Of a stretch of DNA of 64,000 nt, positions 52,666 through 62,671 are shown piece after piece; position 1 is the stretch's first letter, and each line of letters starts with the position of its first letter. Source of the DNA: Tricholoma matsutake (lineage: Eukaryota; Basidiomycota; Agaricomycetes; Agaricales; Tricholomataceae); contig AP026541.1 of NCBI GenBank assembly GCA_026075535.2, positions 10,912,001-10,976,000 on the forward strand, given 5' to 3'. The position numbers and the translations under genes are program-made. The notes under the pieces were generated by a model. That model was not told the DNA's origin. It searched no databases and was given only the letters and a program-made list of their open reading frames with translations.

Positions 52666-55600
52666 CTAAGATGCATCGCCCCGATGCATTCGAAATCGTA
52701 TACGACCAAAGTCCGTGACTTGAATGCGACGCGGTGCAGCAGTGTGCCGTCGGTGGAATTCCTTGATTAACCGAGGGGCATTTACATCAGACTCTTCGAC
52801 CCATGAGTTCTCCTCATACCCATAACCCTTCCAATGTACCAAATACTGGAGTTTTCCTCGATGTAAACGGCTGTCCAAGATTGACTCGACTTCATATTGG
52901 GGTTCTCCCTCGATCACTGTAGGTGGTGGTGGTGGGTGTGAATGGCGTCCCAGGAATGGATCTGGGGGAGCTGGAAGCAATTTGACGACATGGAAGACGG
53001 GATGGAGTCTGGACATGGAGGCTGGGAGGCGTAGACAATAGGCATGTGTTCCAATGCACTTGACAATGGGGAAAGGTCCCAAGAAGCGATGAGCAAGTTT
53101 CTTGGATGGATGTGTAGTGGAAATGTCACTGGAGTCAAGATAAACTCGATCACCAACCTTGTACTGAGGGGTTGGGGAGTGCCGTTGGTTGTAAAATTGC
53201 GCCATGTCGTCCTTCGCCTTTGCTAAGGCTGCCCTTGCCTCCTCCAAGCTATCCCTCATGCGTTCTGTGAACTCATTCACTGTCTCGATGTGTGAGGGAG
53301 TTTGGCGAGGTTCAAATCCCATGCGTGGATGTTGTCCAGTGTCTAAGAGGAAAGGGGTCTGTTGAGTGGAAGCATGGACATGGTTGTTGTATCTGAACTC
53401 GGCCAAAGGAAAGAGATCATCCCAATCGTCCTGGTGTTCATTGACAAAGAGGCGGATGTACTGCTCCAGTTCCTGGTTGACTCGCTCCGTCTGGCCATCA
53501 GTTTGTGGGTGATAAGCGGTTGAAGCGAGGAGTTTGATCCCCAGGAGTCGGTACAGCTCACAAGTGAACTCTGCCATGAACTGAGGGCCACGATCTGAGA
53601 GGAAGGCACCAGGAAGTCCATGTAATTTCCACACATGGTGGAGGTAGAGTCGAGCGGCACCTAGGGCACTGACAGTGGTGTGAGTGGGAATGAAGTGAGC
53701 GCGTTTTCCCACTGAGTCAACTGTGCACATCACCGCATCAAACCCGTTTGACTCTGGCAATTCCACCACAAAGTCGACGCTGACGACATCCCAACGACTC
53801 TCTGGAACAGGAAGAGGGTGTAGCTCACCAATAGGCTTGCGACAAGGAACCTTGGTGCGTAAGCAAAGGTCACAAGTGCGACAATACTGACCAATGAGCC
53901 ACGACATTTGTGGCCACCAATAGTTCCGTGAGGTGAGCTCCAAGGTCTTCCAGCATCCGGGGTGGCCAGCAATCTGTGAATCATGGTGTTGGGATATGAT
54001 GCGCCGGCGAAGGTCTGGGTCATTGGGAACATAGATGCGATCCCTGAAATACAACAAGTCCTCCTTTTCAGCCCACTCTGCCGCACGTAAGGAAAGGGTC
54101 GATCCCTTCCTCAGTTCTTTAACAGCTCGGGCGACAACATCCTCATGTAAACCGCTATGGTTTGCGCAACGAATGTCACGTAGGATGTCCCGCTCCTCGC
54201 CCTGGGGTGCGATGCCTTCCAGTGCCCGAATGGTGAACAGGTCTGACTGCAACAGCACAATGTTTTGGTTGTCACCACTGCCATCCCCATGGTCTGCACA
54301 TCGGGATAGGGCATTGGTCTTCCCCATGCTGCGACCCGGACGGTGGTGTAAGGAGAAGTCAAATCTAGATAGATACAGGGACCAACAAGCTTGACGACGG
54401 TTCAATTTCTTGGCCGTCATGAAGTACTCGAGGTTCTTGTGATCCGTCCAAATTTCCACCTTGTGTTGGGCACCCTCGAGGAAGTGTCGCCACTCCTCAA
54501 GCGCATGCATTATCGCCAACATCTCCTTGTCATGGATCTCGTAGTTTCTCTCTACAGCACTAAGGCTTTTGGAGTAGAACGCAACAGGATGCCACTTCTG
54601 GTCCTCTGGAGACTGCTGAGACAACACGGCGCCCATCGCAAAGTCAGAACTGTCGGCTTCTACACGAAAAGGACGCGAATTGTCAGCAAAGGTAAGGATC
54701 GGAGCAGAAGTGACCATCTCCTTAAGCTTTTTGAATGCCTCCTGTTGTGCATTATCCCACCTCCATGCCTCCTTTCCTGTCAAGTCGAACAGTGGTCGTG
54801 CATGATGTGAGAAATCCTTGATAAACCACTGATAGAAATTGATGAAGCCCAGGAAAGACTGCACCTCCTTCTTGTTTGTGGGCGTCAGCCAAGCTGTGAC
54901 CCCATTTACCTTGATAGGATCCATCTCCACTTGACCCTCCAAGATAATCAGGCCGAGGTACTCGATCTTGGTCCTTTCGAACTCGCATTTGTCCTGATGA
55001 AGGTAGAGTTTGTACCGTCGAAGTCGCTCTAGGACAAGGCGCGTGATGCGACGGTGCTCTTCAACTGTGCGAGTGAAGATGAGGATGTCATTGAGATAGA
55101 TGCAGACAACGCCTTCGAGGATGAGGTCATGGAAGATGTCGTTCATCATGGTCTGAAAGGTGGCAGGGCTATTAGTAAGGCCAAAGAACATGACAAGCGG
55201 TTCAAAAAGACCACGGTTGGTATGAAAGGCTGCCTTCCACTCATCTCCCTCCTTTATCCTCACATTATTATAGCCCCAACAGACATCGAGCTTGGTGAAG
55301 TATCGGGCTCCATGGAGCTGGTTTACGAGTTCGGAGATGAGGGGTAGTGGGTAGTGATTTTTGACTGTGATGTTGTTGAGCCTTCTGTAGTCTTGAACCG
55401 GTCGAAGTGAGCCATCCTTCTTCTTGACAAAGAAAAAGGGAGAGGCCATGGGTGACTTCAATGGTCGAATACGTCCAGAGGCCAGGTGCTCATCGATGAA
55501 CTGGTCAAGCTGCCGTTGTTCTTCCGGAGAGAGAGGATAGACCTTGCAGGATGAAGGGGTTGCGCCGGGGGTGAGTTCGATCGCATGATCCCATGGCTTA

Positions 55601-56568
55601 CGTGCAGGAAGAGAGTTGAATGACTCCTTGGAGAACACGTCTTCAAACTCATGGAGATGACGGAGTAAGGAGTTAGTAGAGGATTTAGCAGCATTGTTTT
55701 TGTGGAAGGCCTCAGCGAGGCGTTGGGATATGTTCGATGTGGCACACACCTCATGCGATGAGTGAATCGCAGTGTAGAAGATCCGATCACCCTCCTCCAC
55801 TTCCTCTGGGTCCTCATCATCATCATCCAAGTCCGGCATTAGATCAGGAACCCCTTCCAATTCCACTTCAGGTATAGGCAGGGGTCCAGCATGACACTTC
55901 TGAGTTCGTTGTATTGCCGCCTTCTGTCCACGACGTTCTTGCCTGGCTTCCGTGAAACATGTCTGACAGCGGGATGGACATCGGCTCATGGTAACCTCCC
56001 CGGTGCGCCAGTCGACCTCTGGGTTATGGTCTCGAAGCCATGGATATCCCAAAATCACCTTTTGCTTTCCTAATTGAGTGACAGCAAAAAGGGCATGCTC
56101 ACTATGATCTTTGTAATGGAGAACAAGGTCTGCAACCTCTCGGATGGCACCAGCTTCATTTGGGGATCCATCCACATTATATACAGGTATTGGATGTGAG
56201 AGTGAGCGAGTATTTAGACGATGTTGTTGTACCAGATGGGAACCAATGAAGAGACCAGTCGCACCAGAGTCCAGGAGCGCAGAGACACCAAGTATCTGTC
56301 CAGTGTCAGTCGTCTGCAGTTCGATGGCTAGGTTTAAGGAATGTGCAGAGGGAGTGGATGCCACAATATACTTGCGTGGTAGTTTACGCTCCCATGATTT
56401 AATTTTGGGACGTGGAGTAGAAGGAGAGATGGGGAGAGCAGGTACATCTTTAGCCAACTTTGAAGGGTCAGAGAGGGGAGCAGTCATAGAAATGGATTCA
56501 TTCTCCGGGGATTCAACTGACAAGACTTCAAAGTGGTTATGGACAGGCAGTGAGGGCGTACAATTCAC
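52666..56568 (-). CDS. A4 Pol, open over 1300 codons but catalytic Asp lost
   Basis: Colinear with A1 Pol and without stops. The protease DSGATG, RNase H, integrase DDE core and chromodomain are kept. The RT box reads YLND where A1 has YLDD, from CGAT to CAAT, a CpG transition that removes the first catalytic Asp. Other changes are mostly Arg to His, Cys or Gln. The product would be full length but should be RT-dead. Like the other copies it starts at GTG overlapping the gag stop in the -1 frame. Confidence 0.95.
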   Translation of the reverse strand: MNCTPSLPVHNHFEVLSVESPENESISMTAPLSDPSKLAKDVPALPISPSTPRPKIKSWERKLPRKYIVASTPSAHSLNLAIELQTTDTGQILGVSALLDSGATGLFIGSHLVQQHRLNTRSLSHPIPVYNVDGSPNEAGAIREVADLVLHYKDHSEHALFAVTQLGKQKVILGYPWLRDHNPEVDWRTGEVTMSRCPSRCQTCFTEARQERRGQKAAIQRTQKCHAGPLPIPEVELEGVPDLMPDLDDDDEDPEEVEEGDRIFYTAIHSSHEVCATSNISQRLAEAFHKNNAAKSSTNSLLRHLHEFEDVFSKESFNSLPARKPWDHAIELTPGATPSSCKVYPLSPEEQRQLDQFIDEHLASGRIRPLKSPMASPFFFVKKKDGSLRPVQDYRRLNNITVKNHYPLPLISELVNQLHGARYFTKLDVCWGYNNVRIKEGDEWKAAFHTNRGLFEPLVMFFGLTNSPATFQTMMNDIFHDLILEGVVCIYLNDILIFTRTVEEHRRITRLVLERLRRYKLYLHQDKCEFERTKIEYLGLIILEGQVEMDPIKVNGVTAWLTPTNKKEVQSFLGFINFYQWFIKDFSHHARPLFDLTGKEAWRWDNAQQEAFKKLKEMVTSAPILTFADNSRPFRVEADSSDFAMGAVLSQQSPEDQKWHPVAFYSKSLSAVERNYEIHDKEMLAIMHALEEWRHFLEGAQHKVEIWTDHKNLEYFMTAKKLNRRQACWSLYLSRFDFSLHHRPGRSMGKTNALSRCADHGDGSGDNQNIVLLQSDLFTIRALEGIAPQGEERDILRDIRCANHSGLHEDVVARAVKELRKGSTLSLRAAEWAEKEDLLYFRDRIYVPNDPDLRRRIISQHHDSQIAGHPGCWKTLELTSRNYWWPQMSWLIGQYCRTCDLCLRTKVPCRKPIGELHPLPVPESRWDVVSVDFVVELPESNGFDAVMCTVDSVGKRAHFIPTHTTVSALGAARLYLHHVWKLHGLPGAFLSDRGPQFMAEFTCELYRLLGIKLLASTAYHPQTDGQTERVNQELEQYIRLFVNEHQDDWDDLFPLAEFRYNNHVHASTQQTPFLLDTGQHPRMGFEPRQTPSHIETVNEFTERMRDSLEEARAALAKAKDDMAQFYNQRHSPTPQYKVGDRVYLDSSDISTTHPSKKLAHRFLGPFPIVKCIGTHAYCLRLPASMSRLHPVFHVVKLLPAPPDPFLGRHSHPPPPPTVIEGEPQYEVESILDSRLHRGKLQYLVHWKGYGYEENSWVEESDVNAPRLIKEFHRRHTAAPRRIQVTDFGRIRFRMHRGDAS

Positions 56569-57676
56569 TCGCTGCGAATAGGAAAATCCTGCTCCTCTAC
56601 AACTTCCAACTTAATCTCCTCTGCAACTTGATCCTTCGCTTCCTCAACATCTACAAGCGCCAACAAATCTTGCAGGAGTTCGTCTTGTCCCTCGGGGGTG
56701 AGCATGCGGATATCCTGACAATGGGGGCCGCTCCAGCCCTGTGTCCAGGTTCCCCACAACGGTAGCAGAGATCCAACTTACGTGCATGGCTGCGGGCTGC
56801 ATCAACATCCATTGGTACTGGGACATTGACGGCTGGTGTGGGAGTTTGACGAGCAGGAATGGGGTTAGGGCAGGGGAGGCTTCAATTGAAGGTGTAGGGT
56901 GTATGAGTGGTAGTTGGAGCATGGAATGCAGCATTAAACGCCGCATTTGTGAGTCGGTTCTCATCACAGAGTGAAGCAGCTTCATACCAAGCAAGGATAT
57001 CATCGTCTGCTGGGCGCCCTTCCAACATCTGTGCAATCTGGTCCTGAATTTCTCGGTGGAGCCCCCGTCGGAACTTCACCACCACTGGTAACCCACTCCC
57101 ATATCCTGCCATGTCCACCAAATCCTTGAACTCATCAATATAGTTGTCCACGGATCGACGTCCCTGGTGGTAAGTGGATGACTCAAGTTGTGTCACTGCT
57201 CGGTGGCGTTCATTGAGGGGGCAGAAGTGGCGTACGAACTCAAAGTCACCCCAAGTGGAGAAAGGTAGAGAACCAAGTTCTTTAGTTTGACGTAGGATAT
57301 GGTCCACATAGAGATAGGCGCGTTCAGATTTCATGTATGTGAAGGCCCAATAAATTTTTGCAGCCTCATCGACGAATTGATGCGACTGGAGACTAATGTA
57401 TAACTCACAGGAATTAAGGAATGCATGTCCCTGCACACATGCACCATTAAATTCGGCAGGGGGGGACAGTTTGATCTGGGCACGTTCCTTAGTGGACGTG
57501 TTTGGCAAAACGTCGTTGTTGGGTGCGCTTGGAGTCGTGAAGGGGGAACTATTAGTCATAGGGTTAGCCTGGAGGGTCCTAACAAAGTTTTCAATCGTAG
57601 ATTTAAGCGAGTCGATTTGCGCGCGCATTCCGGAAACATTGCTTTCAAGCGCGTCGAAGCGTTCTGATGCGTCCAT
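56565..57676 (-). pseudogene. A4 Gag, stop codon and deletions
   Basis: ATG 57676 opens 264 codons ending at a TGA (56882) that is CGA in A1. Later a one-base loss near 56725 disrupts the zinc knuckle region, and a 6-base deletion near 57240 removes two codons (GDFEFVRHF versus GDFRAEFVRHF). Confidence 0.93.
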
Positions 57677-57842
57677 GTCGCTAGGGAGTGCGTTTGGCGA
57701 AAATGGCAGCGTAATAAAGGCGAGAGTATCTGGAACGGTGTGTAGGGACTCTGTGGAGCTTTGGGAAGTGTCGTCCAGTCCATACCTGCCTATTTTGGGC
57801 AGCGCGTTCGCGATTTTCGGGCCTTAGGGGAGAGTTTTCTAC

Positions 57843-58268
57843 TATAAGGGCAACCTCAGCCTCTAGCAAAGGGAAATCCGAAGTTAAAATTATGCTACAT
57901 AATACAGGGATTGGGGGCGCACCTAGCAAAGGGAAATCCGAAGAGAAAACTCTAAGGATCCCCTTGCTGATGCCCAGTATATGTGAAGACGACAAAAATC
58001 AAATATAACCTAAAAATAGAAAAAGGCGGAGATAGGCGGATCAAGGCCGCCGAATGACATCATACCAAGGGGTATGTGTCGGAAGGGGTACTCCGCCTCT
58101 AAATATAAAAGTGTCAACATGTACAAACATGATAGCAAGGGAAAATTAGTAATAAAATCCGGAAAAATCATAGAAAATGAAGAGTAGAAGGAAATGAGGT
58201 GGGGAAAAATATAGGACGAACATAAAAAATAGGAAAAACACACAGGGCACCTCCCTAGTCCCCTTACA
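57843..58268 (-). repeat. 5' LTR of A4
   Basis: 426 bp, with the same TATA-like box, R start and adjacent AGAAAACTCT complement as A1. Confidence 0.93.
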
Positions 58269-58273
58269 CTGAA

Positions 58274-59485
58274 GCATCACCCATCGGCAACTTTAATGGG
58301 TTCTGGGGGGATCATTTCGTAGGTTATGAACTTTGATTGATCTGGGCAAAAATGGTTGCTTGCACCACAGTCGATGATGACTTTGGAGGCCTTGTGCAAC
58401 GTGCTATTGGCTTTGAGGATGTTTGCTTGGAAGTCAGAAGTGCAGGTGAGATGATTTGGTTGGATAGGGGTAGGATCATTAATAATGAGCATTGCATAGG
58501 TTTTGGGTTTCTCTTCGGTCATCACTGTATTGGCCCCCTTTTTCCATGCTCACTTTGCCTCCCTTGCTTCCTTTTCCTTTCTCCACCATTCTGGAGCTTC
58601 TTTTTCTTTTCCCCCGCCTTCTTTGTAGCAATTCTCAATGGTATGCCCTCTTCGATTGCACTTGGGGTTGGAACAACATTTAGTCTCCCCCTTTGTGTTG
58701 GATTTAGCCTTTCCTTTTCCCCTTTTCGTTGACGCAGCCATCAATGCAGAGCTTGTTTTGTTGATTTCACTCTCTATTGCAGTTGCAGTATCCTCTGCGA
58801 TGAGCACACTTATTAACATGCTACTGGTGAGCTTAGTGCCGGTCTGCGACGAGGTGGTATTCAAGGCTATGAATAGGGATCAAAATGCGGGTGACTGGGA
58901 GAGGGAGGTACAGATATACAGCACAAATGATTCATCGGTAATCTGGTTTCCGGCTTCAGCTAATCAGTCTCGTATCTCCACCATTTTGGTCAAGTGTTCT
59001 CGCATACTCTGTCCCTCGGCGAAGCATGCATTTTGCAGCTGAGCAAGCAGGCTCATTTCAAACATGTTGCCCCTCTTCGCGTGGATTTCTACAAGTTTCT
59101 TCCAGGTGGCTGCGGCTGTCGCTTCTCCTTTTATTTGCAGAAATGTTGATTTGTCTACGGTTCGGTAGAAGACTTCCTTAACTGAGGCTTCCTTTTGGAT
59201 ATAGTCATCGATCTTGTCATTTATCTCCTTTAGCTGGTTTTTCGTGAGGGCTTCGGTGACTATGTCGTGCTCCCCTGTCCCGGCTGGATATGCCTTCCCA
59301 TCTTTCATCACAGGTTCCTCTGGTTCAAGCACTAACCCTCTGATGTGTCACCACAACCCTTTTGACTTCAAGAAGTTCATCGTGCGCTCCTGGTAGAATG
59401 GCCAGTTCCCTCCATCAGCACGGAGTTTCGGTACAGAAAGGGCTTTCAAGCCTGTGGAAATGTCGAGAGAGTTGTCAGGGCCCAT
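58274..59485 (-). pseudogene. Copia C Gag and protease start
   Basis: The first in-frame ATG (59485) lies inside the primer-binding site. Order: MGPDNSLDISTGLKALSVPK, NWPFYQERTMNFLKSKGLW, a UBN2/gag-like core (KSTFLQIKGEATAAATWKKL, NMFEMSLLAQLQNACFAEGQ, LTKMVEIRD), a zinc knuckle (CCSNPKCNRRGHTIENCY, near 58660), and protease VIIDCGASNHFCPDQSKF near 58370. In-frame stops near 59346, 58962, 58890, 58548 and 58275. A4 cuts the protease just after this point. Confidence 0.88.
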
Positions 59486-59489
59486 AACC
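59476..59489 (-). other. Copia C primer-binding site, half-tRNA type
   Basis: The element strand reads GGTTATGGGCCCTG right after the LTR. This is complementary to an anticodon-arm segment of initiator tRNA-Met rather than to a tRNA 3' end, the arrangement known from Drosophila copia, where a cut tRNA primes. Confidence 0.7.
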
Positions 59490-59767
59490 TCTGATTGCGC
59501 AGGGTCACGGATGAAATCAGAAAGGGAAAAACTGTACAAGATCAATCCTCAGTGGTGTAGAAACACTTAATTGAGTGGTAATGTACCTGTACGAGATCAA
59601 CCACAGTACGATTAGTTACCAGTCTGTGTAATGTAATGAAGGGACTTACTCCTCAGTGGTGTAGAAACACTGAGGAGTCTCGGAGACTATATGAAAATTT
59701 TATCTAAGGGTTTAGTAAGCATTTCAGTTATACTTAGTCCATTATTTAATAATAATATAGTCCAACA
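59490..59767 (-). repeat. 5' LTR of copia C
   Basis: 278 bp, partner of 48789-49069; GATAC follows. Confidence 0.9.
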
Positions 59768-59772
59768 GATAC

Positions 59773-60295
59773 TCCAGTAGAAGCTGAAGAGGCATTGTTG
59801 TAAGCAAATTCCCCTAAGGGCAACAGTTGGGACCAGTTGTCCTGTTGGTAATTGCAGAAGATTCACAAGTATTGTTCAAGGGTCTGGTTGAGATGCTGTT
59901 GCCTTCTGGGTGGTGATAACCCAAAGTGAAGTGAATTTTCATGTCCAGGGCTTGTCCAAGAGAACTGAAAAAAATGGGAAATGAACTCAGAACCCCAGTT
60001 GCAGGTGGTGCAGATGGAACACTGTGCTTCGAGAAGACATGCATGATGAACAGGTTAGCAAGTTCTTGGCAGTGATTTTGTTTACTGTTGGGATGAAGAT
60101 GCCTTGTTTGAAGAGTCAGCCTAATATGATGAGGATAGCAGTATGTCTGTCAGAGTTGGGTAACTGCTCAATGAAATTCATCAAGATTGAATTCCAAGGC
60201 CTTTTGAAATCCATACAGTTTGTGTTGAGGTGACTTGGAGTGTTTGCATGTAGTACAAGACTTGCAAAAATCCTGCACAAAGGTAGGTTGGGCCA
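59773..60295 (-). pseudogene. Gypsy D integrase zinc finger and core, decayed
   Basis: Minus-strand scraps in several frames: FVQDFCKSCTTCKHSKSPQH (CC half of the zinc finger), PWNSILMNFIEQLPNSD, then FSKHSVPSAPPATG, SSLGQALDMKIHFTLGYHHP. Upstream RNase H and RT are missing: a different protein begins near 60296, so the left break is a deletion or fusion. Confidence 0.75.
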
Positions 60296-61123
60296 GCATT
60301 GACAGGGGGTTGTTGGGTTGCTATGGGTGCAATGGCAGAATGGGAGGGGGCACACTGGGGGCAATGGGAGCTGGGTGAGGTTTGTTCTTTGTTTGGGTAG
60401 GCATCTCATTGGTACTGGGGGTGGTTTGGGTGCTGAGGTTGTCTCCACATTTTTCACTGGGGTGGGGCTTTCATCGTCAGGCAGTTCCATCTGGGGGGCG
60501 ACACACCAATGTTTGGGGGTGTCATTGGTCTGGGAGGCCATTTTGTCAGTAGCGGGGGTTGCCTGGGTGCTAACATCAACAGTGGCAGGGGCAGGTGTTG
60601 TTTGGGTGTTGGCACTGGTGGTGGTGACATCGTCAGTCTGGGTCTCAGCCTCCTCCAGGAGAACTGTGCCACAGAAGAGTGCACATGCATGGGCTGCCAT
60701 CGATAGGCAGATCCCAGTGCTGTGTCCTTCTGTGAGCCACTTTTTTTGTTCCTTGCCCTTCCCATTCTGTGTTCCTAGCTTGTGCCCCTTTAGCAGACTC
60801 TTCTTGCATTCCTCTCTCCCATCCTTGACTCCTTTCTCCTTACCCATCCTGTATCCTTCATCCATACCTTCTCTCCATCCTTCCAGTTTTGCTTCATCTA
60901 GTAGTTCTTGTACTTCGTTGTAAGTGTATGGGTATCATTGTGGGTCATCATCATATGTTGATGATGTGGCAGTGGCTGTGTCAATGTGCATTGTCATTTG
61001 TGTCATTTGGGGCTGTGTTGGCTGTAGTAGGTATTGTAGCCATTGCTGTAGTGCATTGTAAAGCTGTACATAGACTAGTACTGGGTGCTGTTTTGTTTGT
61101 GTACGCGTCTGTGGTAGCAGCAT
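60296..61123 (-). pseudogene. Unrecognised Gly-periodic and TQT-rich protein
   Basis: Minus strand from about 61123: LYNALQQWLQYLLQPTQPQM, an acidic segment STYDDDPQ, one TGA, then YTYNEVQELLDEAKLEGWRE followed by glycine every four residues (EGMDEGYRMGKEKGVKDGRE), a short Cys/Ala hydrophobic stretch (MAAHACALFCGTVLL), TQT/TQA repeats (AETQTDD, SANTQTT, VSTQATPA, ASQTND), and a Pro-rich end. The frame then runs into gypsy D integrase. The GxxxG-like periodicity suggests a helical oligomer. Host gene fragment or transposon ORF cannot be decided. Confidence 0.45.
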
Positions 61124-61394
61124 TGCTAGGCAGTAACATTGTAGGTATATCCATCCTCGCTGCTGTGTCTGATGCCAACATTATGGTGTTTACAGCTGCT
61201 ATATTTGGATTGAGGTGTGCATTCTCATGCCACTTTTTCTCATTGCTTTGTTTGCCCTGTCCTGGACCTGGCATTGCTGAGTGTAGGAACTGAGAGAAAA
61301 ACTGTGAGACTGGTGCTGGTTCTGTGTTACTGGTGTACTGGTCAACTGATAGACTGTGGTTCTGTGGTTCTGTGGACTAGGTTCTGGGAGTATG
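61124..61394. other. Spacer before the inverted-repeat element
   Basis: No supported gene. 61300-61380 is rich in ACTGGT and GGTTCTGTGG, which may be the subterminal part of another hAT-like element whose right end is TTCAAGCACTA at 63232. Confidence 0.4.
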
Positions 61395-61629
61395 TTACAC
61401 TCCCCCACCTATTCTGGTTGGATTCCAGTTTGTCTGGCCAGAATTTCTGGAATTTCTGGAATCTGGTGGAATTTTTTTTGTATGTAGTTCTCCCTATGCA
61501 GCATGATTCCAGTTGGAATAGGCATCAAATTTACACCCAGAATCCCTGGAATCTGACTGGACTCATCACAACTGGACTAACTGGAATAACCAGAATAACC
61601 AATGCACGTGCTTCCCAAATAAAAGTTCA

Positions 61630-61700
61630 ATGTACAACAAGAATTGAACACTCGACCTTGGGTCTACATAACAGCATGCTTAACCACTGAGCTACCAAGT
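61630..61700 (-). ncRNA. tRNA-like segment (pol III promoter-like), left
   Basis: Minus strand reads TGGTAGCTCAGTGGTTAAGC (A-box-like, D-arm) and, about 30 nt later, GAGTGTTCAATTC (weak B box). It is too degenerate for a functional tRNA and has no acceptor stem. It may be a SINE head. Confidence 0.4.
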
Positions 61701-61968
61701 AATTATTCCTCTATATACATTTAATACCTTTATTACCCAACCAAGGTGCATAGTTAACTGCAGCCATTAATGGAATACACATACATGCATATTGCATGAC
61801 ATGTGACACATGACTGCCAGCTCACAACCATCACCACCACTATCGTCAACACCGCCTCCTCCTCCTCTCCACTCTACCACCACCACTGTGTGTGCACCCA
61901 CCACCAGCACTCCCATGCCCACTCCCACTATCACCACCACCTTCAAACGAGCTGACTGGATGGAATGC

Positions 61969-62000
61969 GGGCCCAAACAACGGCAACTGTCATTTGGGCC
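61969..62000. repeat. GGGCCCAAAC palindrome, copy 3
   Basis: GGCCCAAA/TTTGGGCC arms. Its reverse complement is almost the same as 9368-9400, including the loop-side bases. It lies 4 bases before an intron-like module. Confidence 0.8.
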
Positions 62001-62004
62001 ATAG

Positions 62005-62077
62005 ATAAGTTTTTCTTTTTTTTCTTTTTTTGCTTTTTGTTTTATCAATCAACTAATTGTATTTTATTGCTTTTTAG
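62005..62077 (+). other. Intron-like module 5 (73 nt)
   Basis: ATAAGT start (donor G changed to A as in module 1), T-rich tract, AACTAATTG, end GCTTTTTAG before GTT. Confidence 0.6.
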
Positions 62078-62369
62078 GTTGTATACTACTGGCTGCCACA
62101 ACAAAAAATGCGCAACCCATGCCCATGCCCACCCAATCCCCTCCTCCCCATTCAAATGGGATGTGAGGCTGTTGACATGGGCTAGGAGGGTGCAGAGGGA
62201 TGCCAGGAGACCCCAGAAGGGGGGTACCTGCCTAGTAAGCACCCACCAACCTCCGTACTTGCACCACATCGCACTGACACACCCAAACTGCCCCTCCCCC
62301 CAAAAAAAAACAGAAATCCAAATGGGGGATGACAGCAACAAACAACGATGCACCACCCACCCCCAGCCT

Positions 62370-62566
62370 CATGAGCAACTGCTCATGGGGTGGAACATGA
62401 ATTTTTTTCTTCATGTTTTTACCTCCCCCCCTCGCACTGAATGCAAGGGGTTAGGTTTTTATGTATATAAATAAAACTCCCTCTCGCATCTTGTGAGAGG
62501 GAGGATTTTTTGTTTATGTATGTAATAATCATCTCCACTCCCTCGCATTCAATGTGAGGGATGTGG
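62370..62566 (+). repeat. Class A hairpin and three class B hairpins
   Basis: Class A: CATGAGC-AACT-GCTCATG (62370-62387), a perfect 7-bp stem. Class B: 62422-62453, 62478-62504 (TCCCTCTCGCA paired with TGTGAGAGGGA) and 62535-62566 (CCCTCGCAT paired with ATGTGAGGG). The first two class B hairpins are followed by T-runs. Confidence 0.75.
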
Positions 62567-62671
62567 TTAATTTAAAAAAAATTGATCTTAATTACTTCAA
62601 AAAAAGTTAAAGAGTTGTGAGTTTGAGTGTCATGAATAAACCTTATATTACTAACTAATAATTCTCCTGTG

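Larger units (their letters stand above)
52229..58268 (-). mobile_element. Gypsy family A copy A4, intact Pol length but broken Gag
   Basis: 6,040 bp. LTRs 52229-52654 and 57843-58268 (426 bp each) differ at one site that I could find (AGAAAAGG versus AGCAAAGG). Perfect CTGAA duplications flank it (52224-52228 and 58269-58273). It interrupts the protease region of copia C. Confidence 0.96.
48789..59767 (-). mobile_element. Copia element C, complete, interrupted by A4
   Basis: LTRs of 281 bp (48789-49069) and 278 bp (59490-59767) begin TGTTGGACTATATTA in element orientation and differ by a 3-base repeat unit and a few transitions. GATAC flanks both sides (48784-48788 and 59768-59772). Without A4 it is about 4.9 kb, normal for Ty1/copia. 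Order right to left: 5' LTR, primer-binding site, gag, protease, integrase, RT, RNase H, purine tract, 3' LTR. All breaks seen are in-frame stops, mostly TGA, plus a short frame problem near 49680. Confidence 0.94.
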
